Below, one piece after another: positions 7,781 to 15,443 of a DNA stretch of 24,876 nt (positions within the stretch are counted from its first letter, which is position 1; each line of letters starts with the position of its first letter). The stretch is from Vulcanimicrobiota bacterium (GTDB lineage: Bacteria; Vulcanimicrobiota; Vulcanimicrobiia; Vulcanimicrobiales; Vulcanimicrobiaceae): the NCBI GenBank assembly GCA_019245995.1, contig JAFAQW010000230.1:1-24876 (forward strand). Direction: 5' to 3'. Made by a program: the position numbers and the translations under genes. Below the pieces are notes generated by a model. The model saw only the letters and a program-made list of their open reading frames with translations. It was not told the DNA's origin and did not search any database.

Positions 7781-9151
7781 ATGCTCGTGCTCGTGACGAT
7801 CCTCTTGCCGCTCGCGGCGGGCGCCATGCTGTTTGCGCTGCCGCGCGAGGATCGCTCCGTCACTCGCACGGTCGGCGTCGCCGTGGCGGTCGTCGTCGTC
7901 GTGACGCTCGTTCTCGCCGGCACGAGCGAGTGGAGTTTTCGCTGGCTGTCGCGTCCGTTTCAAGCGGCGTTTCACTTCGGCGCAACCCCGACCTCGTTCT
8001 GGATCGCACTGCTGCTGACGATGGTGAGTGCCTGTGCGATCGCCGCGTCGCGGGTCGCGCGGCTGCGCGACTTCGTCGCGCTCATGCTGCTGCTCGAAGG
8101 CACGATGCTGGGTCTCTTTTTGGCGCGCGACCTGCTGCTGTTCGCGCTTTTTTGGGACCTGATGCTCGTGCCGGTCTTCTTTGGGTTGGCCGGCTGGGGC
8201 GAACATCCGGCGACGGCGTGGCGCTACTTCATCTATAACTTCGCCGGCGGCCTCACGCTGCTTCTCGCAACGGCGGCCTTCGGCGTGATATACGGATCGA
8301 CCGATGTGATTGGGCGCGCCGTTACCCCGCTCGTGGGAGCCTGGGCGCCGTGGATCTACGCCGGCTTCGCCTTCGCATTTTTGGTGAAGACGCCGGTATG
8401 GCCGCTGCACACGTGGATGCCCCCGACCTACAGCGGTCTGCCGCCTCCGATGGTCGCCGTCGTATCTGCCGTTCAATCCAAGGCTGGACTGTACGGCTTT
8501 CTGGCAATCGGTTTGGCGCTGTTACCGCATGCGGTTCACGACTACGCCACGCCCCTGATGGCGCTCGGGGCGGTTTCGCTGCTCTACGGTGCCGTGATCG
8601 CGCTCGTGCAAAACGACTCGAAGCGGATCGTCGCGTATTCCTCGCTCTCGCATCTGGGCTTGGTGGCGATCGCGATCGGCTCCGGAAATGCTCTCGCGCT
8701 GCGCGGCGCGCTCGTCTATATCATCGCGCACGGTCTTTTTTCGGCGGCGCTGTTTCTGCTGCTCGGCTACGTGGAAGAACGCGAGGACACGCGGCTGCTG
8801 GCACGCCTGGGCGGCATCGGCTGGAAGAATCCGAAACTCGCCGGGGCGCTGTGCATCGCCGCGCTGGCGGCGCTCGGCCTTCCGGGCCTCGCCGGCTTTG
8901 CGGGCGAGTTGCTCGTGCTGATCGGCGTCTATCAGGCCGGTTACGTTTGGCCGGTCATCGTGGCGCTCGTTGCGATCGTGCTGGCATCGGCCTATCTCTT
9001 GCGACTCTATCAGGACCTGATGAACGGACCAGAAGAGGCGGACGTGCCGGTTCGCTCCGACCTTAACTGGTACGAGGCCCTCACGGTGGCGCCGCTGCTT
9101 GCCGCGCTCGTCATCGTCGGCGTCTACCCTGCGGCGTTGTGGCACCGATGA
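7781..9151 (+). CDS. nuoM: NADH-quinone oxidoreductase subunit M, antiporter-like, Asp in place of TM5 Glu
   Basis: 456 aa, starting at the base after the nuoL stop. NuoM is one of three proton-pumping antiporter-like subunits. Recognisable elements are FWDLMLVPVFFGLAGWG (124-140), VKTPVWPLHTWMPP (202-215) with K203, VQSKAGLYGFL with K234, and SKRIVAYSSLSHLGLVAI (280-297). The strictly expected glutamate in FWELMLVP (E144 of E. coli NuoM) is Asp126 here (codon GAC, 8156-8158). The loop after PLHTW usually reads LPDAHVEAPT; here it is MPPTYSGLPPP, so the sequence is divergent. The protein is about 50 residues shorter than E. coli NuoM, mostly near the N terminus, where the usual DGIS motif is not evident. 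The stop overlaps the nuoN ATG (ATGA, 9148-9151). Confidence 0.95.
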   Translation: MLVLVTILLPLAAGAMLFALPREDRSVTRTVGVAVAVVVVVTLVLAGTSEWSFRWLSRPFQAAFHFGATPTSFWIALLLTMVSACAIAASRVARLRDFVALMLLLEGTMLGLFLARDLLLFALFWDLMLVPVFFGLAGWGEHPATAWRYFIYNFAGGLTLLLATAAFGVIYGSTDVIGRAVTPLVGAWAPWIYAGFAFAFLVKTPVWPLHTWMPPTYSGLPPPMVAVVSAVQSKAGLYGFLAIGLALLPHAVHDYATPLMALGAVSLLYGAVIALVQNDSKRIVAYSSLSHLGLVAIAIGSGNALALRGALVYIIAHGLFSAALFLLLGYVEEREDTRLLARLGGIGWKNPKLAGALCIAALAALGLPGLAGFAGELLVLIGVYQAGYVWPVIVALVAIVLASAYLLRLYQDLMNGPEEADVPVRSDLNWYEALTVAPLLAALVIVGVYPAALWHR

Positions 9152-10575
9152 CGCTGCCGTTTACGTCGGCGGATTGGTGGGCTGTCGCTCCCGTGAGCGT
9201 CGTGGCCGTTGCGGCGCTGCTGGTCTTGGTCGCCGACATCTTTTCGGGGCGGCGCGAACAGCGCTACCTATCGGTCTTCATCGCTTTGGGGGGTTTGATC
9301 GTTGCCGGCGTCGTTGCGGGGCGGCAGTTCGGCCATAACTACAACGCTTTCTTCGGCGGGTTTCTCGCCGGCGGGTTCGCGACCGTTTTTCAGGAGATCG
9401 TTCTCATCGCGGCGGCCGGCTCGGTGATACTGTATGCGGCGATGGGTCCCGTCGCGCGCGTTGCGGGCAGCATCGCGATCATGCTCTGGAGCGCGTGCGG
9501 CGCGATGCTGATGGCCGGCGCCGCGAACCTCATCATGATTTTCTTGGGTTTGGAACTGCTGTCGCTCGGACTGTACGCGCTCTGCGCGACGGACGACCGC
9601 ACGTCGTCGCGCGAGTCGGCGCTGAAGTATCTGATTCTCAGCTCCACCGCGACCGCGTTTCTGCTGTTCGGGGCGGCGCTGCTCTTCGGCGCCACCGGCA
9701 GCGTGCAGCTTGCAGACCTTGCCAATCCGTCGCAGGTTTCCAATCCGCTTTTTTGGAGCGGCGCCGGCATGTTCTTGATCGGCCTGGTCTTTAAGTTGAG
9801 CCTGGTGCCGTTCCACACGTGGACGCCCGACGTTTTCGAGGGCGCCCCGTTGCCGGTCACCGCCTTCATGAGCGTCGCGACGAAGGCCGCCACGATCGCG
9901 GTATTCGCGCGCTTCATCTATGCGGCCGTGCCCGCGAGCGTGCAGGAGCGCCTGTTGCTTCCGGTCTGGATCGTGGCCGGCATTTCCATGATCGCCGGCA
10001 ACGTCGGCATGCTGGCCCAGCGCAACCTGAAGCGGTTGCTGGGATATTCCGGCATCGCACAAGTCGGGTACATTTTGGTCGCGCTGGCGGGAGGGACGCC
10101 GCTCGGCCTGCGCTACGCCCTCTATTACCTAACGGCGTATGCGTTGATGAACCTCGGCGCGTTCGCCGTCGCCGCGGCGATCTCACGCGATGCCGAGGAA
10201 GGTGCGCATCTGCATACCTATCAGGGCCTCGCTCGGCAACACCCGTGGTTGGCAGCCGCCATGACGATTCTGTTGCTGGCGCTCGCGGGGCTCCCGCCGA
10301 CGGCCGGCTTCCTCGGAAAGATCTTGATCTTGGCCTCCAGCGTTAGCGCCGGCTTTGTGTGGCTGGCCGCGCTCTTGATCGTCGGAACCGCGATATCGCT
10401 GTACGCCTATGCCCAGGTCATTCGAGCAATGTACGCCGCCGCGAAAGGGCAACCGAGTCAGGCACGCCCCTTCGTGCCCCTCGCATGCGTGAGCGCCGGG
10501 ATTTGCGCCGCGGCGGTGGTGGTGATGACGTTCTATCCCCTCACCCCGAGCAACGTGCTGCCGCTCGCGCACTAA
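9148..10575 (+). CDS. nuoN: NADH-quinone oxidoreductase subunit N, antiporter-like
   Basis: 475 aa from the ATG at 9148, chosen because it gives the ATGA overlap with nuoM; a GTG at 9139 would add three residues. NuoN is the antiporter-like subunit nearest NuoK. It keeps the TM5 glutamate (E136 in FLGLELLSLGLYAL), the channel lysines K216 (FKLSLVPFHTWTPDVFEGAP) and K246 (SVATKAAT), and the LKRLLGYSGIAQVGYILVAL segment (294-313). GLPPTAGFLGK near 381-391 supplies the distal-channel lysine K391. About 14 hydrophobic segments are visible. It is the last nuo gene: the next 69 bases are non-coding and contain a new ribosome-binding site, so the operon probably ends or is re-initiated here. Confidence 0.96.
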   Translation: MTLPFTSADWWAVAPVSVVAVAALLVLVADIFSGRREQRYLSVFIALGGLIVAGVVAGRQFGHNYNAFFGGFLAGGFATVFQEIVLIAAAGSVILYAAMGPVARVAGSIAIMLWSACGAMLMAGAANLIMIFLGLELLSLGLYALCATDDRTSSRESALKYLILSSTATAFLLFGAALLFGATGSVQLADLANPSQVSNPLFWSGAGMFLIGLVFKLSLVPFHTWTPDVFEGAPLPVTAFMSVATKAATIAVFARFIYAAVPASVQERLLLPVWIVAGISMIAGNVGMLAQRNLKRLLGYSGIAQVGYILVALAGGTPLGLRYALYYLTAYALMNLGAFAVAAAISRDAEEGAHLHTYQGLARQHPWLAAAMTILLLALAGLPPTAGFLGKILILASSVSAGFVWLAALLIVGTAISLYAYAQVIRAMYAAAKGQPSQARPFVPLACVSAGICAAAVVVMTFYPLTPSNVLPLAH

Positions 10576-10619
10576 GCCGGCGGCTCGGCCGGTCGTCACG
10601 CTTGGGGGCGGCAATGCGC

Positions 10620-10636
10620 TATACTCCAGGGAGAGG
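10620..10636 (+). promoter_or_regulatory. Possible -10 element and ribosome-binding site of the TPR gene
   Basis: Within the 69-base gap after nuoN, TATACT (10620-10625) resembles a -10 box and AGGGAGAGG (10628-10636) is a strong Shine-Dalgarno sequence eight bases before the ATG at 10645. The ribosome-binding site is convincing. The promoter is weak evidence, because no clear -35 lies at 16-18 bases upstream and a start site would fall almost on the ribosome-binding site. Confidence 0.4.
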
Positions 10637-10644
10637 TACCTGCG

Positions 10645-11838
10645 ATGAAACGATATCGGTTGCGCGCATTCGCACTCGCGGCGTTGCTCGTGCCGTGCCT
10701 TGGCGGAAACGCGGTGGCGCAAACCAGCACCATTATCCTGCCCGTGGACGCTCACGCGAAGGCCGACCAGCAGGCCGCGATCATGTACGCGCGCCAGCTG
10801 ATCGCGGCGGGCGACCTCGATCGAGCGGTGAAAGGGCTCGAAGATTTCGTTGCGTCGCATCCGTCCGCGGCCGACGCGGCGCGCTTCCTCGGCGACCTCT
10901 ATTACCGTCAGGGACGCTTCGATAAGGCCGCGGCGGTTTACCAAGAGCTGATCGCGCGCGATGCAAAGGATAAAGAATCGCACAATCGGCTCGGCGTGGT
11001 TTATGCGGCGCAAAACCGCGTCGATCAGGCGATCTCCGAGTTCGAGAGCGCGCTCCCCGGAACCGACTCCATCAAGGACTTGGTCTTCTTGCACCGGCGT
11101 AAGGGCGACCTCAATCAATACGAGGCGCAGATGATCAAGCGCGCCAACGACAATCCCACCGACGCTGACGCGCAGGAAGAGTTAGGCGAAATCTTCGCGA
11201 CGATGCATCAGCCCAACGCTGCGATCCGCTATTTTCGCCGCGCCCTCGACACCGATCCCAAGTCAATCGCCGGGCTCAACGGAACGGCGATGGCGTACCT
11301 GGACTTGCAGCAACACGCGACCGCCGAGGAGTACTTGCGCAGCTGTCTGGCAATCGATCCGTTCAACTACGCCTGCATCGACAACTTGGGCGTCGCCGAG
11401 ATTCAGGCCGGCGAGCCGGGCAACGCGCTCGAGTTGTTCCGCAAAGCTCATCGCCTGGAGCCGGAACGCCCCGAGGCAATCGTCAACTTCGGCTATCTCG
11501 CCGATGCGCGCGGTGACTGGAAACGGGCGGTGACGTATTACGTGCAAGCAATGGCCGTGAATCCGTACGTGCCGGAATCGTACGTCAACCTTGGAATCGA
11601 CTACGAGCACAATGGCCTCTACCAGCTCGCGCAAGCCGCGTTGCTCAAGGGCGTCGCCGCCGTTCCGTACGATGGACGCGTGCGCTATCTGCTGGCTCGC
11701 GCCTATGCCGCCCAGGGACAGAAGGCGCTGGCGATCGAGCAACTGCGTGCCGCGCAGGCGTCGCTCGATCCCGAGGTCGCACAGATCGCGAAGGAGGAGT
11801 CGGCGCGCCTCGCCGGCGCCTCCGCTTCCGGGCCTTAG
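10645..11838 (+). CDS. Exported tetratricopeptide-repeat protein
   Basis: 397 aa with a typical Sec signal peptide: MKRYRLR, a hydrophobic core, and a probable cut after AVA (residue 25), so the mature protein is likely periplasmic or outside the membrane. The rest is a solenoid of degenerate TPR units. Examples are near 77-105 (ARFLGDLYYRQGRFDKAAAV), 111-136, 177-205, 211-239 and 245-273, with later units at about 279-307 and 313-340. Each shows the small-large spacing and the final Pro or Asp turn of TPRs (for example LDTDP, LAIDP, LEPERP, VNPYVP). No enzymatic domain is seen, so a scaffold or assembly role is plausible but the partner is unknown. It follows nuoN on the same strand but has its own strong ribosome-binding site. 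Its TAG stop overlaps the TAA of the convergent ridA gene. Confidence 0.9.
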   Translation: MKRYRLRAFALAALLVPCLGGNAVAQTSTIILPVDAHAKADQQAAIMYARQLIAAGDLDRAVKGLEDFVASHPSAADAARFLGDLYYRQGRFDKAAAVYQELIARDAKDKESHNRLGVVYAAQNRVDQAISEFESALPGTDSIKDLVFLHRRKGDLNQYEAQMIKRANDNPTDADAQEELGEIFATMHQPNAAIRYFRRALDTDPKSIAGLNGTAMAYLDLQQHATAEEYLRSCLAIDPFNYACIDNLGVAEIQAGEPGNALELFRKAHRLEPERPEAIVNFGYLADARGDWKRAVTYYVQAMAVNPYVPESYVNLGIDYEHNGLYQLAQAALLKGVAAVPYDGRVRYLLARAYAAQGQKALAIEQLRAAQASLDPEVAQIAKEESARLAGASASGP

Positions 11839-12215
11839 TCGCGAGCGATTAAGTCGATCTCGACGCGGGCGCCGCGGGGCAGACCCGCAACCGCAACGGT
11901 GGACCGCGCCGGTTTCGTCAATCCGAAAAAGCGTTCGTACACGCCGTTCACCGCCGGAAAATCGCGCATATCCACCAAGAAGATCGTCGTCTTCACCACG
12001 TTGGCGTATTCGTAACCCGCGGCGCACAGGACTGCGCCCAAATTTTCAATGACGCGTTCCGTTTGCTGCGCCGCATCGCCCTCCACCAATTCGCCGGTCT
12101 GGGGATCGAGTGCAATTTGGCCGCTGCAATACAGTTCGTGCCCGCACACGACGGCCTGACTGTAGGGACCGATCGGGGCGGGGGCGTGCGGCGTGCGCAC
12201 GTGCTCCAGCTTCAC
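11835..12215 (-). CDS. ridA: RidA/YjgF/YER057c family enamine/imine deaminase
   Basis: 126 aa from the GTG at 12215; a GTG at 12245 would add ten residues but would overlap the upstream reductase by 26 bases and go past the usual family N terminus. RidA hydrolyses reactive 2-aminoacrylate and related imines released by PLP enzymes, protecting other PLP enzymes. Family hallmarks: APAPIGPYSQAV (11-22), SGQIALDP (31-38), QTERVIENLGAVL (51-63), the substrate-carboxylate arginine R104 in PARSTVAVAGLPRGARVEID, and E119. Length and motif order match the archetypal RidA group, and R104 supports true deaminase activity. The gene starts four bases after the aldo/keto reductase stop, so the two are probably co-transcribed. 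Two PLP enzymes lie in this window, but no direct link is shown. Confidence 0.95.
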   Translation of the reverse strand: MKLEHVRTPHAPAPIGPYSQAVVCGHELYCSGQIALDPQTGELVEGDAAQQTERVIENLGAVLCAAGYEYANVVKTTIFLVDMRDFPAVNGVYERFFGLTKPARSTVAVAGLPRGARVEIDLIARD

Positions 12216-12219
12216 GCGT

Positions 12220-13263
12220 TCATTGCGCCAGGGCCGCTTCGGCACTCTCGCGATTCATAGTGCCTTTGAATGCCGGCGGTGCTTCCTCGATGCCGAAGTT
12301 GCGCGCCGAGAGCGCGGAGATTCGCTCGAGCTCGTCTTTGGTCAGGGCGGGGCTCTCCGGTGCGGCCGCAAACTCCGCGAGCTGCGCCGCGTCGTAAATA
12401 TTCGGCAGCACCGTCATCACGCGGGGCTCGGCGAGCAGCCACTGGAGGGCTGCCTGGCCCAAAGTTCGGTCGTCGCGTTCCAAAAAGCGCAGCTGCTCCA
12501 CTTTTTCCACGCCGTTGATGAGCCACTGGCGTGGGCGGTGCCGCCGGTGATCGTTTGGCGGAAACGTCGTTTGCGCGGTGTAGCGGCCCTCGAGCAGTCC
12601 GCTCGAATGCGGCACGCGAATCATGTAGCCCGTCGATGCGCCGGCATCGTAGGCGGCGCGAATCTGTTCGTTTCCCGGATACTGCTCGAGCATGTTCCAA
12701 ATGATCTGAAGGCTGGGAACGTTGCGGCGCCGCACCGCGTCGACTCCTTCGTAGAGCCACCCGATGGCGGGTCCCAGCGCGACGCCATAGAGTCGAATCT
12801 TCCCCTCGTGCTTGAGATTCTCGAGGAGCTCCCACAGCGCGTCGTCTTCGATTTGGCTCATGCGAGCGTTGTGCATCTGATAGATGTCGACGTACTCGGT
12901 GCGTAGCCGGCGTAGCGACGCTTCAAGGGCCCGGCGCACGAACGCGGTCGAGAAGTTCTGCGGCAGCTCGGACTGACCGCGTGCGCGCTCGCCGGCATTG
13001 GAGAAATCGTATCCGAATTTCGTCGCATAGACGACGCTCGAGCGCCGATCCGAAAATGCCGCCGCCAGTTGGTCCTCGCTGCGTCCGCTGCCGTAGGTAT
13101 CGGCGGCGTCGTAGAGGGTGATGCCGAGATCGTACGCTCGATGAAGCAGCGCGACCGCTTCCTCTTCCGTGTTCTCGCCCCACCAGCCGGTCGACGTGGT
13201 CCATAGTCCGAAGCCGACCTCGCTAACGGTTACGTCGCTGTTCGGATAGCTGCGAAACTTCAT
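12220..13263 (-). CDS. Aldo/keto reductase family oxidoreductase
   Basis: 347 aa from the ATG at 13263, which follows GGAGAAGG by seven bases. The family reduces aldehydes and ketones (or oxidises alcohols) with NADPH in a TIM barrel. The expected catalytic tetrad is visible: D52 and Y57 in LYDAADTYGSGRSE, K82 in VVYATKFGYDF, and H131 in VDIYQMHNARM. Later segments such as PNIYDAAQLAEFAAA (287-301) match the C-terminal NADPH-binding helix region of bacterial AKRs. Length is typical. Substrate cannot be inferred. It is transcribed divergently from the decarboxylase gene with only 41 bases between start codons, and is followed four bases later by ridA. Confidence 0.92.
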   Translation of the reverse strand: MKFRSYPNSDVTVSEVGFGLWTTSTGWWGENTEEEAVALLHRAYDLGITLYDAADTYGSGRSEDQLAAAFSDRRSSVVYATKFGYDFSNAGERARGQSELPQNFSTAFVRRALEASLRRLRTEYVDIYQMHNARMSQIEDDALWELLENLKHEGKIRLYGVALGPAIGWLYEGVDAVRRRNVPSLQIIWNMLEQYPGNEQIRAAYDAGASTGYMIRVPHSSGLLEGRYTAQTTFPPNDHRRHRPRQWLINGVEKVEQLRFLERDDRTLGQAALQWLLAEPRVMTVLPNIYDAAQLAEFAAAPESPALTKDELERISALSARNFGIEEAPPAFKGTMNRESAEAALAQ

Positions 13264-13270
13264 ACCGGGG

Positions 13271-13278
13271 CCTTCTCC
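13271..13278 (-). promoter_or_regulatory. Ribosome-binding site fixing the aldo/keto reductase start
   Basis: On the minus strand GGAGAAGG lies seven bases before the ATG at 13263. It favours this start over an in-frame TTG 21 bases further upstream. The rest of the 41-base divergent gap (13264-13304) has no convincing -35/-10 pair; a TAGAGT on the minus strand (13299-13294) is the only -10-like word. Confidence 0.6.
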
Positions 13279-13304
13279 ACCCAAAGCGCCAACACTCTAC
13301 CGCG

Positions 13305-14729
13305 ATGAAGAGCACTGCCGTGCCGGGCGTTGATTTCGCGCGTGTCGGGGGATGGATCGAGCGCTACTTCGAGCGGCCCGACGCCTATCGAGTGGCCCCC
13401 GCGGTCGAGCCGGGGGACGTCGTGCGCGCCTTACCTGCGTCCGCGCCGGAAAATGCCGAGACGTTCGACGAAATCATGTCGGACTTCGAGCGCATCATCG
13501 TTGCCGGTTCGACGCTCTGGAATCACCCTCGCTTCTTCGCGTACTTCGCGACCAGCGCCGCGCCGGCCGCCGTCGCGGCGGAAGCGTTGGCGGCCACGCT
13601 CGATGTCAAGGCAATGCTTTGGCGCACGTCGCCCGCGGCCACGGAATTAGAAGAAGTCGTGATGCGATGGCTCGGCGGCCTCTTGGGTCTGCCGAGGGAT
13701 TGGACCGGCATCATCTACGACACGGCGTCGATCGCGGGATTTACCGCGCTGGCGGCGGCTCGCGAATCGATGGGCTTCGAAATCCGCGAGGCCGGCATGG
13801 CAGGACGCGATCTACCGGCGTTGCGCGTGTACGTGACCGATGAAACGCACTCGCACGTCGAAAAGGCCGCGATCGCGCTCGGCATCGGGCAGCGCAACGT
13901 CGTGCGGATTCCATGCGACGGGGCGTTTCGCATGAACGCACGCGGCTTGCGCGATGCCGTCGAGCGCGACGGCGGCGCCGGCCTCCGCCCGATGGCGATC
14001 GTGGCGACGGTCGGAACGACGTCGACGACGTCGATAGATCCCCTGCGCGAAATTGCGGAGATCGCGCGAGCGTACGACATTTGGTTGCACGTCGACGCCG
14101 CGTATGCGGGCGTGGCGGCGATCCTGCCTGAATGCCGGCACATGTTCGACGGAATCGAGGCTGCCGACTCGCTCGTGGTCAATCCGCACAAGTGGATGTT
14201 CGTCCCGATGGACTGTTCGGCGCTCTTCGTCAAAGACGCATCGTTGCTTCGCCGGACGTTCGGTCTCGTGCCCGAATATTTGACCACACCGCAAGACGAT
14301 GCCGTCAACTATATGGATTACGGGTTGCAGTTGGGCCGGCGCTTTCGTTCGCTCAAACTGTGGTTCGTTCTTCGGCACCTCGGCGCCGAAGGAATACGCG
14401 CGCAGCTGCGGCGACACATCGCGCTGGCGCGCGAGTTTGCCTCCTGGGTCCAGGCGACGCCGGACTGGGAGGTCTTGGCGCCGCACCCGTTCTCGGTGGT
14501 CTGCTTCCGTTACGCGCCCTCCGGCCTGGATGACGCGGAGCTCGAGCGGTTGAATTCCGGGATCATGGACGCTGTAAACGCAACGGGCGAAGTCTTTATT
14601 TCCCATACGAAGGTTGCCGGCAAGTACGCGATTCGCCTGGCAATCGGCAACATTCGCACCGAACGCAGCGACGTCGAAGCGGCCTGGCATCTCTTGCGTA
14701 GAGCTGCGGTGGAAGCGCGCCCATCGTGA
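13305..14729 (+). CDS. PLP-dependent aromatic-L-amino-acid decarboxylase family protein
   Basis: 474 aa group II decarboxylase, about the size of animal and bacterial aromatic amino acid decarboxylases. It removes the alpha-carboxyl group of an amino acid to give an amine. Seen: the Schiff-base lysine K296 in DSLVVNPHKWMFVPMDCSA, the pyridine-nitrogen Asp D264 in LHVDAAYAG, the PLP-stacking histidine H182 in TDETHSHVEKAA, and T238/T239 in ATVGTTS. The mobile loop VNYMDYGLQLGRRFRSL contains Y339 at the place of the catalytic tyrosine (Y332 in the human enzyme), which favours a true decarboxylase over an aldehyde-forming relative. The fold region GRRFRSLKLWFVLRHLGAEG is very close to that family. 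Substrate (Trp, Phe, Tyr or Dopa) is not decided. No ribosome-binding site is evident before the ATG. The stop overlaps the next gene's GTG by four bases. Confidence 0.93.
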   Translation: MKSTAVPGVDFARVGGWIERYFERPDAYRVAPAVEPGDVVRALPASAPENAETFDEIMSDFERIIVAGSTLWNHPRFFAYFATSAAPAAVAAEALAATLDVKAMLWRTSPAATELEEVVMRWLGGLLGLPRDWTGIIYDTASIAGFTALAAARESMGFEIREAGMAGRDLPALRVYVTDETHSHVEKAAIALGIGQRNVVRIPCDGAFRMNARGLRDAVERDGGAGLRPMAIVATVGTTSTTSIDPLREIAEIARAYDIWLHVDAAYAGVAAILPECRHMFDGIEAADSLVVNPHKWMFVPMDCSALFVKDASLLRRTFGLVPEYLTTPQDDAVNYMDYGLQLGRRFRSLKLWFVLRHLGAEGIRAQLRRHIALAREFASWVQATPDWEVLAPHPFSVVCFRYAPSGLDDAELERLNSGIMDAVNATGEVFISHTKVAGKYAIRLAIGNIRTERSDVEAAWHLLRRAAVEARPS

Positions 14730-15394
14730 GCCGCGAGCTTCGCATCCATTCCATTCCGTCCCGCGCGGAGCAAATACGCACCGTCGTCGAGATCGTCGCT
14801 ATTTTGGCGGCGGGCCTGTGGGCGCTCTACACGTTCGTCTACGAGCAACGCATCAAGCCGCTCGCCGAGGCACCGTCCTTTTCGATCGCGATCCGCGTCG
14901 AGCAGAACCCAGCGAGCGGCGGCGTGGTTTTTCTGACGATTCGCAAGCGAATCGAAAACACCGGCAACGTTCCGATCGACGTAGCGGCCGAAGCGCTCAG
15001 CGTTTACGGGGAGACGATCGCGAAACGCAGCGCCCGAAAGACGCGACGCGAAAGCGGCACCCGTGCCGAGGTAACGTCCGACGTCCCGCGCGTGCCGCGC
15101 GCGCTGCTCTTTTCGATTGCGAAGCTACGCAACGGAGCCGTCGGCGGCAATCCAAACACAGCGTTCTATGTGCCGCCGCACAGCGCCAACGAGGTGGCGT
15201 ATTCGGTTGCCGTCCCTGCCAGACTCTATCCGGTCGTGCTGGTAACTCGCAAGGACTATATCGCCAAGGCTCCCATCATGCCAAAGCTTGCGGTACGGAT
15301 CGTGCGAACGGCGCGTGGCGCGTACGACTTGCAATCGAAGGACTTGAACGGCGAGTATGACGACGAAGACGAATACCCGGTGCGGCCACAGTAA
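14726..15394 (+). CDS. Single-span membrane protein of unknown function
   Basis: 222 aa starting at a GTG that overlaps the decarboxylase TGA (GTGA, 14726-14729), so translation is probably coupled to it. A basic N terminus is followed by one transmembrane segment at about residues 19-39 (VVEIVAILAAGLWALYTFVY), and the rest is hydrophilic with alternating strand-like stretches (for example FSIAIRVEQNP, VVFLTIRKRIENTG, AYSVAVPARLYPVVLV). This suggests a beta-sandwich domain, probably facing the periplasm by the positive-inside rule. The C terminus is acidic (NGEYDDEDEYP). I recognise no family and no catalytic motif. The link to the decarboxylase is positional only; the last bases overlap nothing and the M16 gene starts 49 bases later with its own ribosome-binding site. 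Confidence 0.8.
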   Translation: MSRELRIHSIPSRAEQIRTVVEIVAILAAGLWALYTFVYEQRIKPLAEAPSFSIAIRVEQNPASGGVVFLTIRKRIENTGNVPIDVAAEALSVYGETIAKRSARKTRRESGTRAEVTSDVPRVPRALLFSIAKLRNGAVGGNPNTAFYVPPHSANEVAYSVAVPARLYPVVLVTRKDYIAKAPIMPKLAVRIVRTARGAYDLQSKDLNGEYDDEDEYPVRPQ

Positions 15395-15433
15395 AGCTGA
15401 AGCGCGAGAGGATGAGAGCCGCCCCTGCGGTGT

Positions 15434-15437
15434 AAGG
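15434..15437 (+). promoter_or_regulatory. Ribosome-binding site fixing the M16 peptidase start
   Basis: TAAGG ends six bases before the ATG at 15444. This site and the signal peptide that begins at this ATG outweigh an in-frame ATG at 15357, which would add a hydrophilic stretch of 29 residues and overlap the previous gene. Confidence 0.6.
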
Positions 15438-15443
15438 TCCCGC

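Noticed and set aside
7307..8476. Long open frame of 389 codons on the minus strand opposite nuoL and nuoM
   Set aside because: Its translation is dominated by Arg, Asp, His and Gln, typical of the antisense of GC-rich membrane-protein genes; it has no recognisable motif and the sense strand is clearly coding.
9268..10062. Open frame of 264 codons on the minus strand opposite nuoN
   Set aside because: Low-complexity, charged composition mirroring the hydrophobic sense gene; no domain or ribosome-binding site.
10577..10592. CCGGC/GCCGG hairpin just after nuoN as a terminator
   Set aside because: Only a five-pair stem and no following T run; it may be chance in GC-rich DNA.
13812..14690. Open frame of 292 codons on the minus strand opposite the decarboxylase
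   Set aside because: It is a shadow of a gene with intact catalytic motifs; no independent support.
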